Position numbers and translations under genes: made by a program. Positions 22,865 to 36,183 of a stretch of 64,000 nt of DNA are shown here, one piece after another. The notes beneath the pieces were generated by a model that was given only the letters and a program-made list of their open reading frames with translations, searched no databases and was not told the origin of the DNA. The stretch spans positions 264,796-328,795 of the forward strand of contig NW_001799648.1 of assembly GCF_000165425.1 (NCBI RefSeq). Reading direction: 5' to 3'. Numbering within the stretch: the first letter of the stretch is position 1; every line of letters starts with the position of its first letter. This stretch comes from Paramecium tetraurelia. Taxonomy: Eukaryota > Ciliophora > Oligohymenophorea > Peniculida > Parameciidae.

Positions 22865-23451
22865 TCACTATTAAAATTTATGATCCAATAGTTTATTCAT
22901 TTTATCAATTCCTTCCCAAATGCCTTCTCCTGTCTTTGCACTGCATCTTTGCATTACTATATCTGATTCCTGCTGTTGAATGTCTTTACACAATTCTACA
23001 GGGGATGATCTTGGCAAATCTATTTTATTCAAGTATATCAGCATCACTATCTATTTTAGATGACTAAATACTTTATATTTAATTTCGCTTCCCAATTTCT
23101 TAAATTCATTTTTTACAATTTCAATTCTCTCTTAATCTGTTGTATCTACAACAAATACTAATCCATCCAAATTTTCATAATAATGAGACCACAATGTTCG
23201 CACCTTTCCCCCAACATCAAAAATTAAATAATGCCTTGCTTTAAATTGAATTGATTCCACATTCAAACCTAATTTTAATTGGCAGTACCTATTGTAGGTT
23301 ATGTTTCTGTAAATTTCCCATTCTTCAAATATTGAAGTATCGATGTTTTTCCACTCCCTTCTAATCCTACTATTACAATTTTAAGCTTCTTAGAACTTTG
23401 TAACGCTATGCTCATATCTTCTTCTTTCGAAGAGGAAGTAAGACAACCCAT
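22865..23451 (-). CDS. Arf/Arl-family small GTPase with altered switch II
   Basis: 181 residues with introns 23269-23288 (20 nt) and 23051-23071 (21 nt). Motifs in order: Gly2/Cys3 for N-myristoylation and palmitoylation (MGCLTS), P-loop GLEGSGKTS, switch I Thr in PTIG, G3 DVGGK, G4 NKID and G5 CSAKTG. The spacing ERIE-to-NKID matches Arl proteins only if the 21-nt segment is removed. Arf/Arl proteins recruit effectors to Golgi or ciliary membranes. Odd points: the usual DVGGQDK is shortened to DVGGK, so the catalytic glutamine is missing, and NKxD is NKID. The stop is 13 bp before the next gene's start. Confidence 0.85.
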
Positions 23452-23685
23452 ATATATATTAAATAAATATTTATAAAATTAGAATATACTTATATCCTAT
23501 TAACGATTTTAGAATAATAATAACTCAAATGCATTCAATTTATATATTTGCCCTTTAATTATATTATATATTATGACATCATCTGTCGATCAATTTTATT
23601 TATTAATGTTGGAGAGAGTTTAGCTGTTTAGGAATATAAATTATTCTTAATTGTTTTATCTTAACTAAAAAATATCGAAAGGAAA

Positions 23686-26600
23686 ATGTTTAGAAGATTC
23701 TTTTATTGGTTACTGATTTTCGAAATATTTATCAATTAAAGTAATAATATATGTTAATAATTAGCTTCGTGCTGTGTTAGTTAGTGTACAAGTTGCATAG
23801 GAGTTTGTTTTGCATGCACTGGAGGCTATTATGTAAAGAACTTCAGTTGTTCTGCTTGCCAGAAGCCTTGCCAAAATTGTAATAACTCAGCCACTTCTTG
23901 TACAAGTTGTGTAGATGCATCTCATTAATCAACTCCTTCATGTAATTGTCAATCTGGTATGGGTATGGATACTACCACATATATGTGTTTTAATTGTTCA
24001 AGCAATTGTGATACATGTACATCAGGAACTGTTTGCACTTTATGCTATGATGGGTACTATTTGAATGCTAATGCTTGTTCACCTTGTACCAAGCCTTGTT
24101 AAAGTTGTTCATCAAGTAGTACTAATTGCTCCACTTGTGTTGATACTACTAATCAAGTCACTCCCACATGTGCATGTAAAGAAGCTTAAATATTGAATAC
24201 TTCAAGTTACCTATGTGACAGTTGTCCTAGTAATTGCAAAGTTTGTAGTTCAACATCAGTATGCACACAATGTTATGATGGGTATTTACTAAGTGCAACA
24301 GTTTGTATACCTTGTACAAAACCTTGTGCAAAATGCTCATCAAGTGTCACAACATGTGATACTTGCGTTGATACTTCTAAACAATCACCTCCATTATGTA
24401 ATTGTACATCTGGATATGTAATTAATACAACTAGTTATTTATGCGATTAATGCACTTTCCCTTGTGCTACATGTTAAACTTCAGTAACTTATTGCTTAAC
24501 TTGTGCAGCTACTTACACCAAAAATACTAGTACATGTTCATGTTAAAATAATTAATTTGAATTAAGTGGTACTCCGAAAACATGTTAATTATGCACAAGT
24601 CCATGTTAGACCTGTTCCACATCGGCTACTAATTGCAATTCTTGTGTAGCAGGGTTAAACAGACATTTGGTTGGCAATTAATGTAATTGTGATGATGGTT
24701 ATTATGAGAATGTTGTCTGTCAACCTTGTGTAAAACCATGCATTAATTGTACTTCAGCTTCAAATTGTACATCATGCAATGATCCAACCCATCAATCTGG
24801 ATCCTCGTGTTCCTGCTAATAAACATTTTATATGGATTCCTCATTTGTGTGTCGAAGTTGCGTTAGTCCTTGTTTAAATTGCAATTCACCTACTGTTTGT
24901 ACATCTTGTGTAGACAATTACTACCTATCAGGAAATACTTGCATTCAATGTACTTTACCTTGTTACAACTGTGTTGATTTGGCTTCTAAATGCACAACAT
25001 GTGCTTACCAGAATTAATCAGTATCTAATAATGCATGTGTATGTGACAATGGCTATTATATGGATGGTTCCTTATAATGCTAACCCTGCATCCATCCATG
25101 CATTAAATGCTAAACAAATGGGAATCATTGTACAGAATGTGCATCAACATATATAATGAGCACTGTTATTACAAATACTTGTAAATGTCCTACCCAAACT
25201 TATGAAGTAGTAGCTCATAACCCTACTGATTGCCAAGCATGTACATAACCATGTGATACATGTACTGGGTCAGCAGATTATTGCTTAACATGCATTGATA
25301 TTCATTAAACTGTGAATGCATCTCATCAATGTGTATGCAATAGTGGGTATCTAATGAGTGGAGTTAATTGTGTAACTTGTGCAAATCCTTGTTTGCAATG
25401 TTCTGGAAGTACAACTTATTGTACTCAATGTAAAGATGCATAACATTAAGTAACTACTGGAGCATGTATTTGCAATCCTGGTTGGGTTAATGATAATAAT
25501 TATGATTGTATTACTTGTTAACTTCCTTGTGTTACATGTTCAATTAATGATACTCATTGTGAAAGCTGTAAGGATCCAAATCATGAGATAAATGCATCTT
25601 ATTAATGCATTTGTAAAGATACATATTACTCAGATACTATTGATTCATGTGCAAGTTGTACATAACCGTGTGATAATTGTGATATTAATGGATGTTTAAC
25701 ATGTATTGATAGTAATTAAATTATTGATTCCTCTTAAAATTGTATATGTAAACCAGGCTATTATGCAGTTAGCGTTAATTGTTCTTAATGCTCATTGCCA
25801 TGTTAAACTTGTGATATCAATTAGGACCATTGTTTAACTTGTGTTGATGTAAACCAAACTTTAATCAGTCATTAATGTATCTGCAATGATGGATATTTTG
25901 AAGTTTCAAATTATTGCTAATAATGTTAACTTCCATGCACTAAATGTGAAATTTCAAATGATCGTTGTCTAGAATGTCTAGACCCTAATCATGACTTGAT
26001 AGACCACAAATGTGTATGCAAATTTGGATATGGGTCATCTGGAAATGGAGGAATAAATTGCTCATTTTGCTAATATCCATGTCTTGATTGTTCAACTAGT
26101 GTAAATACTTGTCTTTCTTGTTTGGATAGCAGTTTATTTCATCTCTAAGATAATAAATGTTTATGTTAAGAAGGTTATTTTTCAATGGAAACCCAATGTA
26201 AGAGATGTTCACCTTAATGTCTCACCTGCACTGATGAATCGGAAATATGCCTAAAATGTTCAGATCTTAATCATGATTTTATGTAAAACAGTTGTATTTG
26301 CAAATTCGGCTATTATACAGACACATAGATGAAATGTTCAAAATGTTAACCACCTTGTGTAACATGTGATATAAACTATGATTATTGCACTTCTTGCCAT
26401 GATGATAATTAATCAATTGTTGATGGATAATGCTTATGTGATAATGGATATTATTTATCTAATTTAAAATGTGCGAAATGTAATAAGATATGCACAAAAT
26501 GTAATTCATACTCTGATTGCACAGAATGTGCTGATAAATATTATTTGAGTGATAGCTCTTGTTTGTAATGCTAAATACCATGTATAACTTGTTTGGATAT

Positions 26601-29400
26601 CAGCACTTGTATTTCATGTGCTGATAATTACTTTATGAATTACTTAGGAGAATGCATATAATGCATTTCTAATTGTAAATAGTGTCTAGATACTACAAGT
26701 TGTATCATTTGCTATGATTAATTCTATTATGAAAATTCATTGTGTATTCCTTGTTATGATAATTGTAAATCATGTGAAAACTCTTCTAATTTTTGTACTT
26801 CTTGCATTGATATTAATCATTAATTGATAGACAATAAATGTATTTGTAGAGATGGATATTATGAAGAGAATTATGTTTGCAAACCTTGTGATCCTACTTG
26901 TAAAACCTGTGTTAGTTTAAACTTTTGTATTGAATGTGGTGCTTGGAATCACATTGTATTATTGAATAATCTATGTGTTTGTGATGATGGTTATTATCAG
27001 AGTCATTTTAAATGTGATCAGTGTGATAAAAGTTGTTTAACATGTTCTTAAACCTCAAATTATTGTTTAAGTTGTAATTCTTAGTTAAATAGAATACTAT
27101 TAAAAAATGCATGTGTTTGTCAGAAGGGCTATTTTGAGAATGAAAAAAATGAGTGTTGGACATGTAATTCAAATGAAGGCAAAATAATTAAAGAATGTTA
27201 ATATAAGGATTGCTCTGATTATCTTTGGACTTATGGAGAAGATTGTGATGATGGCAACAATATTACTAGAGATGGATGTTCAAATTGCAAAGTAGATACT
27301 AATTACTCCTGTATAAATACTTTGCTTGAACCCTCTTTATGCTTTTAGTGCAGTGAAAATTGTATAGAATGCTAATTGAATGAAATCTAAAAGTTATCAG
27401 AATGTATTAAATGTAAAGATGGCTTTTTTATATTATAATCAAAATGTGCCAAATGTGCTGATAAATGTTTAACTTGTGATACTAGTGCTTCCAATTGTAA
27501 AAGTTGCAGATATTTAAAAAATGATCTTGGAGAGTGTCAATTATGCGAATCAAAAATTGGTTATTATTCTGATTAAATTAATAATCAATGTTATTCCAAA
27601 TGCGGTGATTCATTTAAGGCTGTCACTGAAGATTGTGATGATGGTAATTTATTAGCAGGTGATGGATGTGATTAGAATTGTAAAAAAGAAAAGAAATTTG
27701 TTTGTAAAGATGGTATTTGTATTACTCCTGAATATCCAAAACCACAACTAATCAACACTGGAGATACATCATTATATAATAATTAAAGATCATTTAAATT
27801 GGAATACAATCTATTATTAAATATCACTCAAGATAGTGGGGTTGAAAACGAATTTGATTTATATATCAAAAATGAAATTGCCGAAAATCCAATCGATTGC
27901 TAATACCAAAAACAATTATTGTTTACCTTGAATAATTAATCCAAAATTGAATTTTCAGTCAGTTTTGATCTCTAATTTAATAGAAGCTCAATAAAAGAAC
28001 AACTGATTATCAAATATCGCAACATTTCCAAATTTATTTCATATTAAGGCTACTCATAATAAGAACTTTAGGTTGTAGCAGCCATTTCTGATTATATGTT
28101 CATAGATTAATCATCTGTTGCTTAAGTCTAAATGGCCACAAATAGTAATTAATACGTCCTATATGTTATGGCTGTCATGGGTGGAGGAGCAATACTATTT
28201 GGGGGCATAGACATTTTTTATAATTTGTTGGATACAATTTAAATGTTATCATATTTAAAATATGTGAATACTTAACTGCCTTTTAATTTACAAGAATTTT
28301 TTGATTTTTTTGGTTTTGCTTAACTCAATTTTATTTCCAAATATTTGAAACTTTAAGAACTAATTGAACCTTTTATCAATTATTAAAATCTAACACCCAT
28401 TCCTCAAAAAATTGGAGATGATGATTTAAATTCTTTATTTATTATTAATGGAGCATCCATCTTAGCAGTCTGGCTATCACTTCTAGGAATTTATGTCGTG
28501 TCTACATTTGTACCATAAATATTATAAAAATTTAAATTTAAATATTACACCGAAATTCCTGGTGGAGAAGACTTTACTATTAAACTTAAGTTGATGTTTT
28601 TAGCTGCAAAAATATTCATCACATAATTATGTTACATCATAGTTTCAGAATTCTTTTATAGCGGAATATTTAGAACACTATTTGCTACAGCATATGATTA
28701 TTCTTTCTCTATGACTCTTTAGTTATACGCATTAGAATTATACTCACCAGACTTTCTGGTCAGATTAAGTTCATATTTTGCTTTAGGAGCCTTAGGAATC
28801 TATTTATTAGCTATTTACATTGTAACTTAAATTAATGGGAGCGCTTCAATATCTTAAGAATAATTTTCAAATAAATAGAAGTATGGATCATTAAGTGAAG
28901 GAATAAAAAAAGATAAATACAGCAAATACTTTAATGCGATAGTTCTTGCCAAAAAACTATTATTTATGCTTATTCTAATTTTTTGTTATCCCTCTCCATT
29001 TTTTCAGGCCATTAATTTAACTCTGTTGTCAAGTTTATAAACAATATTTTTGATTTTCTTTAAACCACTCGAAGATGATAAGGAATATAAAAAATAATTA
29101 TCCTGTGAAATTAACACTGCAAGCTCTTTATTATTGATTTCAAGTTTAGTCTTAGATTAGGAATTAAAAATATTTAGCGATGATTTGAGGACAAAAATAG
29201 GTTGGTTTTGCATTGCAAATATCAGTTTAATTTTTGTAATTCAATTAATAATAGATGCTATTTAATAATGGATTATTTTGATAAAAAAATACAGATAGCT
29301 CAAAAGACTTGTTGAAAAAATAAATCAATTATTTTACTCTCGCATTCCTTAACAAACTAGCCATGATATATTTATTCGAACAGATATTCAGAATAACTGA
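23686..29400 (+). CDS. giant cysteine-rich repeat receptor-like membrane protein (copy 1)
   Basis: 1904 residues in one uninterrupted frame. The N-terminus is a hydrophobic signal. Residues about 25-1480 consist of dozens of furin/growth-factor-receptor-like Cys units with the pattern CxxC..C..C..CxxGYY and PC..C. Near the end are Myxo-type disulfide units (EDCDDGNNITRDGCSNC). A beta-rich linker follows, then from about residue 1485 several membrane helices (YVLYVMAVMGGGAILFGG onwards). Such very long Cys-rich proteins with multi-pass tails are frequent in Paramecium and Tetrahymena; their roles are mostly unknown. It resembles the genes at 36184-40498 and 56484-63366 in domain order but not closely in sequence. 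Confidence 0.85.
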
Positions 29401-30033
29401 TATAAATTTGTGAATAAGATTTATTTCTATTTTAATTTGTATTTATAAATATTCTTTTTCATCTCATAAATTAAGTATAAATGAAAAAACAAATTTTTAA
29501 TTCAAATATTAATGAAAGTAAGATTTTTAATAATCTAAGTTTAATCTAGATCTATCTTGAAAATGAAGTATATAATTTATATTAATAGATACATCTATTA
29601 TTAATAAAATGTAGGATAATTTAACAAAGAAGAAATTTAGTACAAAGGTCAATATCCATGGTTGAAATTCAAGAACATATGATATCTTAATGATATCAAA
29701 TATTACTGAATTACAAAATATGGAATGTCATTAGAACATATTATTAAATACTGCAAGACAAAATTGAAAAATTAAATCGTCCAAACCGATAAATCTATTT
29801 AAATGTGTGATATTTTTATAAACTGTAAAATGCAATATATTTAAAAAGTTCATTGAAACAATCGAATGAAGAATGAATTTTTATTTGATAATGCCTATGA
29901 TTAAATTCTAAAATTGCTTCAATTCTAAAGACTCACTTCATTGTAATGAATATTAAATATGTAATAATTATTTATTTTTAAATTGCTGAATTTTGATTTA
30001 ACAATTTTATTAGATAATTTTAATATTAATTCC
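29401..30033. other. spacer with a possible small unresolved gene
   Basis: AT-rich. Coding-like traces on the plus strand begin at the ATG near 29481 (MKKQIFNSNINESKIF) and include KEEIQYKGQYPWLKF in another frame, which would need one or two short introns. TGAs follow quickly in all frames. Too weak to call a gene; a decayed fragment is possible. Confidence 0.3.
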
Positions 30034-31766
30034 TCAACTTTTTCCATCTTGTTTAATTTTTCGTCCATTTTTATATTAATTTATGATTGTATCAAATTAA
30101 AAGCTTGAAAATATTGATTATAATTTATATTATTTTACAAACAAAAGGTATCGGATAACTCTATCCATTATCCATCTTTTAATCCATTTTCATCAATTAT
30201 ACCTCCACCTCTATCATAGATTTATTAAGTACATTTTTTTCTATTCATTTTCATATTATTTCTTAAATTCAATTTCAACTTTTCCAACTTTAATTCCGTT
30301 TTTGTATTATCCACTAATAATTATGTATTAGGTACTAAAAATATTAAATTTGAATATACTCGCAAAAGTATTCATGCAAATCCATCCAAAATCCAACTTT
30401 GGTTTCATTTTCATCATAAATACCACCACCACTTTTAATTTACATTTAAAATTACATCTTTCTAACATCTTTGAGATTTTATTCCATATACATGGCATCC
30501 CATTAACCGACTTTTTTATTATTTTAATATTCTCCAACTAAAGTAACTTAGCACCCACTTATAAATATTAATTATTCTCTATTACTTATGAAAATTATCA
30601 TGTAAATCAACCCATCTTCCTTATTTTTGACCAAATTCATCATAAATTCCACCTCCACTTAAAATCTTTTATAATTATTACACGTTGCTTTAATAATAGT
30701 TGGATTTCCATTATTTTTATTTGATTCCATTAGAATACTCTCCTAAATAAGTAACTTAGCAAAATCTAAAATTTTATAAAACTAATACTGCCAATAATCA
30801 TCATGTAAATCAATCCAATTACCATCCTTCAACCCATCCTGGTTATAAAGACCGCCCCCACTAATATTAATATCTTCAATAATACATTAATTTCTTTTTG
30901 TCATACGAATCCCATCTTCCATTCTTCTTACCTTTGATATATTCTCCTTTGTATGACACTTAACCATACCTAGAGGAAACAAAATATAATACTCAATAAA
31001 ATTGTCACTTAGTTCTATCCAGTTTCCAAATTTCAAACCATCATTATCATATTATCCTCCTCCTCTACTTTATGAAATAAAATCTACATAATTTTATTCT
31101 TAAAAAATGTATCCCATTTTCCAAATTCTTTTCCATCTTTATACTCTCCTTCATGTTTAACTTCTTATCCACTACAATATATTTTTGTTATACTTATAGA
31201 AATTTTGATGCATTTCAATCCATTTTCCTTATTTTTGTCCTAAATCATCAAAAAGCCCTCCACCACTAACTAATCCAAATAGTTTTTACATGATTTTTTC
31301 ATCTACTTTTGTATTCCATTATCCAACTTTTATTCCATTATTATAAAACCCTTAATGAGTCATTCTACAAAGGCTACGTACAATATCATCTTATATACTC
31401 CCAAAAATATTCTGATAATTCTATCCATTTTCCTACTTTTTAATTATTTTCATTAAAGCAACCACCAACTAATAATTAATGTCCTTTCCATTTTGCGAAC
31501 CACAACTCTTTTTGATCTTTCTTTAATCCGAATTCCCAATCTAAATGTTTTAGATGCTCTAGATTTATAATTTTTTGAGGACTTTAAATTGAATTATTTA
31601 GCAATTCCCTAATATACTACTCAGCACACTACCTTAATATTTCTCCATCCTTAATATACGCAATCTTCTGCTCTTTTTCATTATATTAAAGTTAAATTTT
31701 GGTTTTTTTTAAAATCAGCTCCTTCCTTTGAATTCCAATTTCTTCCAATCTTTTTTAATCGTTCAT
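30034..31766 (-). CDS. MORN-like repeat protein with intron-bearing modules (copy 1)
   Basis: 478 residues after removing twelve introns of 20-35 nt (frame exact). After a helical N-terminus (about 100 residues), a module of roughly 45-50 residues repeats five to six times. Each has a MORN-like hairpin (GEYKDGKEFGKWD type), then a variable helix, then SGGGxYDExGxKxGxWIxLHDNF. The pattern is related to MORN/YwqK repeats, which bind membranes or proteins. Almost every module has one intron just before the GGG and one just after LHDNF. The last intron is the longest (30104-30138, 35 nt). The protein ends in a basic tail. Confidence 0.75.
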
Positions 31767-32194
31767 TTTATTATTATTATTGAATTAAACTAAAAGTTAC
31801 AAAATATTTAATTTTCTTTAATCAAAAGAAAATTAAGATTAGAGACTTAATAATTTATAAGTTAAAAATAAATTCTTAATTTATGTTCAAACTCTAATAT
31901 TGAATTCTAAAAGGAATTTTAAAGGAAAAATGTCTTGCAATGAAATATAAATTTATACTTTTTCCAAAGTTAAAAGAATTTCTATACTCAAAGTTGAATC
32001 TATCTCATGAGGGATCATAAATCAAAAGAAAATTTTTGTTTGTATTAGATATCAATGATTTTCCTAAAAGTTAGTAAATAAAGGAATCAGTAAGAGATAT
32101 AGTTTTCTTTGCATTTGATATAAATTTAAAAAAAATATAACAATATAATAATAACTGATATATTTAGAATTTTAAATATATATTTAATCGTTAT
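31767..32194. other. intergenic spacer
   Basis: AT-rich, with homopolymer runs; no gene, RNA or repeat was recognised. Confidence 0.5.
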
Positions 32195-33485
32195 TCAACA
32201 AAAATGGTATTTAAAAACAGTTTTATATTTAAAACCAGTTTTATTTTGAAGTGTTTTTTTTTTTTGAGTGATTCTAAAATGAAATCCAACTTTTCTACTT
32301 TTTTTAAATTTACCTTATGTTAATTTTTATTTTTAGATTAAACAACCAATCCCATATCCATGAAATTATGTTTTTTCGAATTCTCCAATATTATTTTCTG
32401 TATTCCAATTTTCCATTATCTTTAAGTTCTTATAATCTTTCTTCATTTGCTTTTTTATTTAGATTCTCAAATATTCCAAAACTATTTAAGAATCCATTTT
32501 CCCACTCACCTGAATAATAAAATTATCTATTTTTTCCCTCATTATCATATTCAATCATAATTCCTTTGCCATTTTATTTGTTATTGTAAAATCCACCCCT
32601 ATAATATCGTTTCATTTTGAAGCCAATAGGATTCACCTGAATAGATAAATAGCAAATCTTAACATTCTTGCCTAATTTATCTCCTTCTTTATCAACTATT
32701 ATATTTATGTAATGAATTAACTCATTCTTTTCCTTATCAAACTCAATCATTTCTCCTTGAAAATGTTAATTTTAGAAAAGTCCTTTTTTTAAGATGCAAA
32801 TATCATTATAATCTTGTATTAAAAAGCCATAGAATTCATCTCTCATTAGTCTTTGTTCATTTCGTTCATTCAGTTAAATCAGTTGTTGAATTTTATATTT
32901 ATTTTGGTTCTTCTATTGTTTTAATCGCTAATATTGAATAAGGGGAGGATATTCTATTTCATCTAGTGTTTTAAACTTTTCCCAATTAAAATCAAGTGGA
33001 TTTGGTTAATTGTATAATGCTTGATCCACAATAGCATTTGACTTTATATCTTTACAGATATAATCTATTTTGAAGTCATATTCATCACTTTCCTACTATA
33101 TTTATAGAAGAAATAAAATAATATTATCTTCATTCACGATCATTGTTTGTTCATTTTTAAAAAACAGCATCCCAATTATTAAAAAATATAAAATTTAGAT
33201 GTTTCGTAATCCATGTTTCTCTTCACTAATTAAGAAATTCTTATCATTCATAAATTAAAAGGAATTATCAGTTTATATGTTACTATAATCATGTTTTTTT
33301 ATGTAATTATAGTGTTTGAATCTATCTATATTTTTCATATCATAAGTCTTCAAACATTTTAATTATTAGTCCAAAGTTCTATACTCAATTTTAATTTTTT
33401 CTTTTGAACCTATTCGTAACGTTAGATAATAAACATTGTTTGGGTCCCAAAGACTATATACTTATATAATTGGGTCGTTTTGCAT
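32195..33485 (-). CDS. MORN-repeat protein (copy 2), 3' end approximate
   Basis: Open from the ATG at 33485 for about 370 codons. The first 250 residues are helical and hydrophilic, with one hydrophobic segment (ILYFLIIGMLFF) near residue 105. MORN repeats follow (RGGFYNNKQNGKGIMIEYD and YSGEWENGFLNSFGIF), closer to canonical MORN than those of the neighbouring gene. The end is uncertain: the frame continues into A-rich sequence, and one or two short introns near 32290-32360 would bring the stop to about 32195. MORN proteins often link membranes to the cytoskeleton. Confidence 0.55.
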
Positions 33486-34070
33486 TTTAATATAACAAAA
33501 TAAATAATAATATGATCTCAATAGGTGGTAATACCTATCAACTAAATAAAAAGAAACGGATGATAGATATTTATAGATTAAAATAGCAGAATTACAAATA
33601 ATTGTTCATACAATTTCTTGGCAGTTATATATAACTTTAATTAATATAAATTTTCATTTTCTAATACTTTAATTAGCATTTATACACCTAGGTTGCTTAA
33701 AGAAATTATTGTTAATCCTTTATCCATAACGATAATTTAAGTTATTTGATCAGCTTGGACTTTTCATTCGAATTATCGTAGAGCAATTTGTTTAGATTTT
33801 AGACTGATTGTGAGAATTTAATTTTTAAAACATATAGATCATTTTTAATTAAAGTAGATGTAAATAAAATTTCAGAAACCATCATATTGTGTTAACAATA
33901 TCCTATCATTTATTTATTCATTCTATGGAATGGAAGAGATAATGGACACCCAGAATCTCAACCAAATATATTAAGTATATCAAATATAGTTTTTATAGCT
34001 TTATTAGTAATTTATTATATTTAATAAGATAATTCAGATTCCATTATTATTTATATTAAATTTGTAAATA
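33486..34070. other. intergenic spacer
   Basis: AT-rich region between two minus-strand genes; nothing recognisable. It should include the promoter of the MORN gene starting at 33485. Confidence 0.5.
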
Positions 34071-35621
34071 TCACTCTAATTTTTTAAGTCGTATAGCATC
34101 ATCAGGTAAATATGTTTAAATTCCTCTTGATAACCAATTGACTTTGGTTAATTCTGGGTTCTTAATTACATCATAATTTAGGATAACGTGAGCCAATATA
34201 ATTCTTGCTTCGATCATGGCCATATGTTATCCTATGCAATTTCTGCCTCCAGCAGCAAAAGGAATGTTTACGAAACCATTGTCTATTTAGATTGGCTTTG
34301 ATTGCAACCATCTCTTTGGATTGAATTCTAATGGTTTTTCATAATGATTTGAATTGATATTAGCCAAAAAGCTGCCTAAAAGAATATAGGAGCCTTTTTT
34401 GATAAAAAGATCTTTGATTTGAATATCAGATTTAGGTTATCTTACTATAGGATGAACAACAGATGGTTTAAGTCTCATAACTTCTTTTAAGAAGCATTCC
34501 AATTAAACTAATTTTTTTAGAGAATCAGCAGTAACTTGTCCGTCAACAAGTGCTGATTTGGCTTCATTTCTCAACTCTTCCAAGTATGATGTATTTTCTG
34601 AAAGAAAAAGTAAGGAATTTGACACCAATGCTCCAGTTGTTTCAGTACCAGCTAAGAAAAGTGTAATAAATTAAGAAATAATATCTTCAGTTTCATATTG
34701 ATAAGATTCTTGCGTATCTTTTGATTTGGATAACTTATTTAAGTAAACATCCAGAAAATCTCCATTTTCCCATTTTCTACCTTCTTTTTCAATTTTGGAT
34801 TTTCTCTTTGAAATAATTTAGTTTAGATCTTATTTGAATTTAATAACTCGAGTCAAAATCTCTTTTTCTGCTTTTAAACAATAATCCCAAGATTTCATTC
34901 CAAGGAGTTTTTATTTAAAATATATAAAGAAATTGCTAAATCTAACAAGAACAAAAGATTTTAAGATTTCGCCTAACTCAATCTAAGCTGGCTTGTCATT
35001 TATAAGCCAACCTTCTGCTTCTTGTCCAAAAAAACTTCTAATAACAACTCCACCAGTAATTGAACAAATATACTAGAATACCTAGTCTACAGTTTATTTG
35101 TTATTTATTGCATCTCTTGTTACTTAATTCATCATTGGGATTCTTTCCTTGAGTTTTTCAAAGAGAAAATGGTCACCAAGTAGAGATCTTTATTCCTTCC
35201 ACTTTTCGCCTTCTGCAAACAATAAACCCTTGCTTAAAAGAAAACTAATGTTTAAGATGACAATATACTCCTTGATCCCACTTTAATCATGTTTTACTAA
35301 TAGATGGTGATCTAAATAGAGTGGTTTGTAATATTCAGGATCAACTATGATGAATACAGGCTTAGTGACAGAATTGGAGACTATCAATTTCACTTCAGGA
35401 TGCTTAGTGATAATATCAATAACCCATTATTGAGGATTACCTTTCTTCGCTGATGATCTATAGATTTAGATGACACCCAAAATAGGAATGTAATAAAAAT
35501 AAACTTGCTTACCGAATTACACTTTTAGTTTGATCATGATAAGCAATGGTCTCAGTATTAGATAAGTACCTATTAGAGCAAGGAATAAAAAAAAATAAAG
35601 AAACATTAATTTATATATCAT
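34071..35621 (-). CDS. cytochrome P450 monooxygenase
   Basis: 516 residues, no intron. An N-terminal membrane anchor (FLYFFLFLALIGTYLIL) targets the ER. The I-helix is LFLAGTETTGA, the K-helix contains EVMRLKP, the PERF-region equivalent is FNPKRW, and the heme loop is PFAAGGRNCIG with the cysteine thiolate near residue 460. P450s insert oxygen into lipophilic substrates using electrons from a P450 reductase. All catalytic elements are intact. The family and substrate cannot be told from sequence alone. It lies alone, with spacers above 500 bp on both sides, unlike most genes in the window. Confidence 0.93.
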
Positions 35622-36183
35622 AAATCAAATCTGGTTATTGATATATTAATTAAAGATCAACCTAATAGGCGTTATCCCATCAGTACTTAGATTTGTGTAA
35701 GCAAAATATCCAATGTATAAACTGTTGGTCAAAACTTAGAGGTAAATTGTTTTATTCAAGTGTCACAGCTTTAAATAAATATTAGTGCTATTTTAGAGTT
35801 TAGAAAACTGGTATAAACAAAATATTTATTGACAATCAAATTATTGAGAATAAGCTTATGAAATTTAGTATATGTATTGTATTAAATTTCATTATATTAA
35901 AATTTAATTAATGATTATAAAGATTATTCTAATAAAAGTTTATAATTTGGAGAGGTATAATGCATATTGTTTGCATAAGAGTATTCCTTAGAGTAAATAA
36001 CAAACAATAAATATTTGAAATTTTTGTTGAATTATATAATCTAAGGTAGAGATGTGCTTCTATGTAGTCAAAGACAAGTGGATTCTCAGATAAAAGTACA
36101 CTCAATACTATGTAATTTTCTCAGAAAGTTTGGAGTCAAATTAATTAAGAAACATACATTTTAATGAAATCTTTTAATTACAT
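35622..36183. other. intergenic spacer between divergent genes
   Basis: AT-rich; presumed promoters of the P450 gene (minus) and the Cys-rich receptor (plus). No other feature seen. Confidence 0.5.

Noticed and set aside
30328-30541. Overlapping 63-69-residue frames on both strands
   Set aside because: Both are by-products of the repetitive MORN-like coding sequence on the minus strand.
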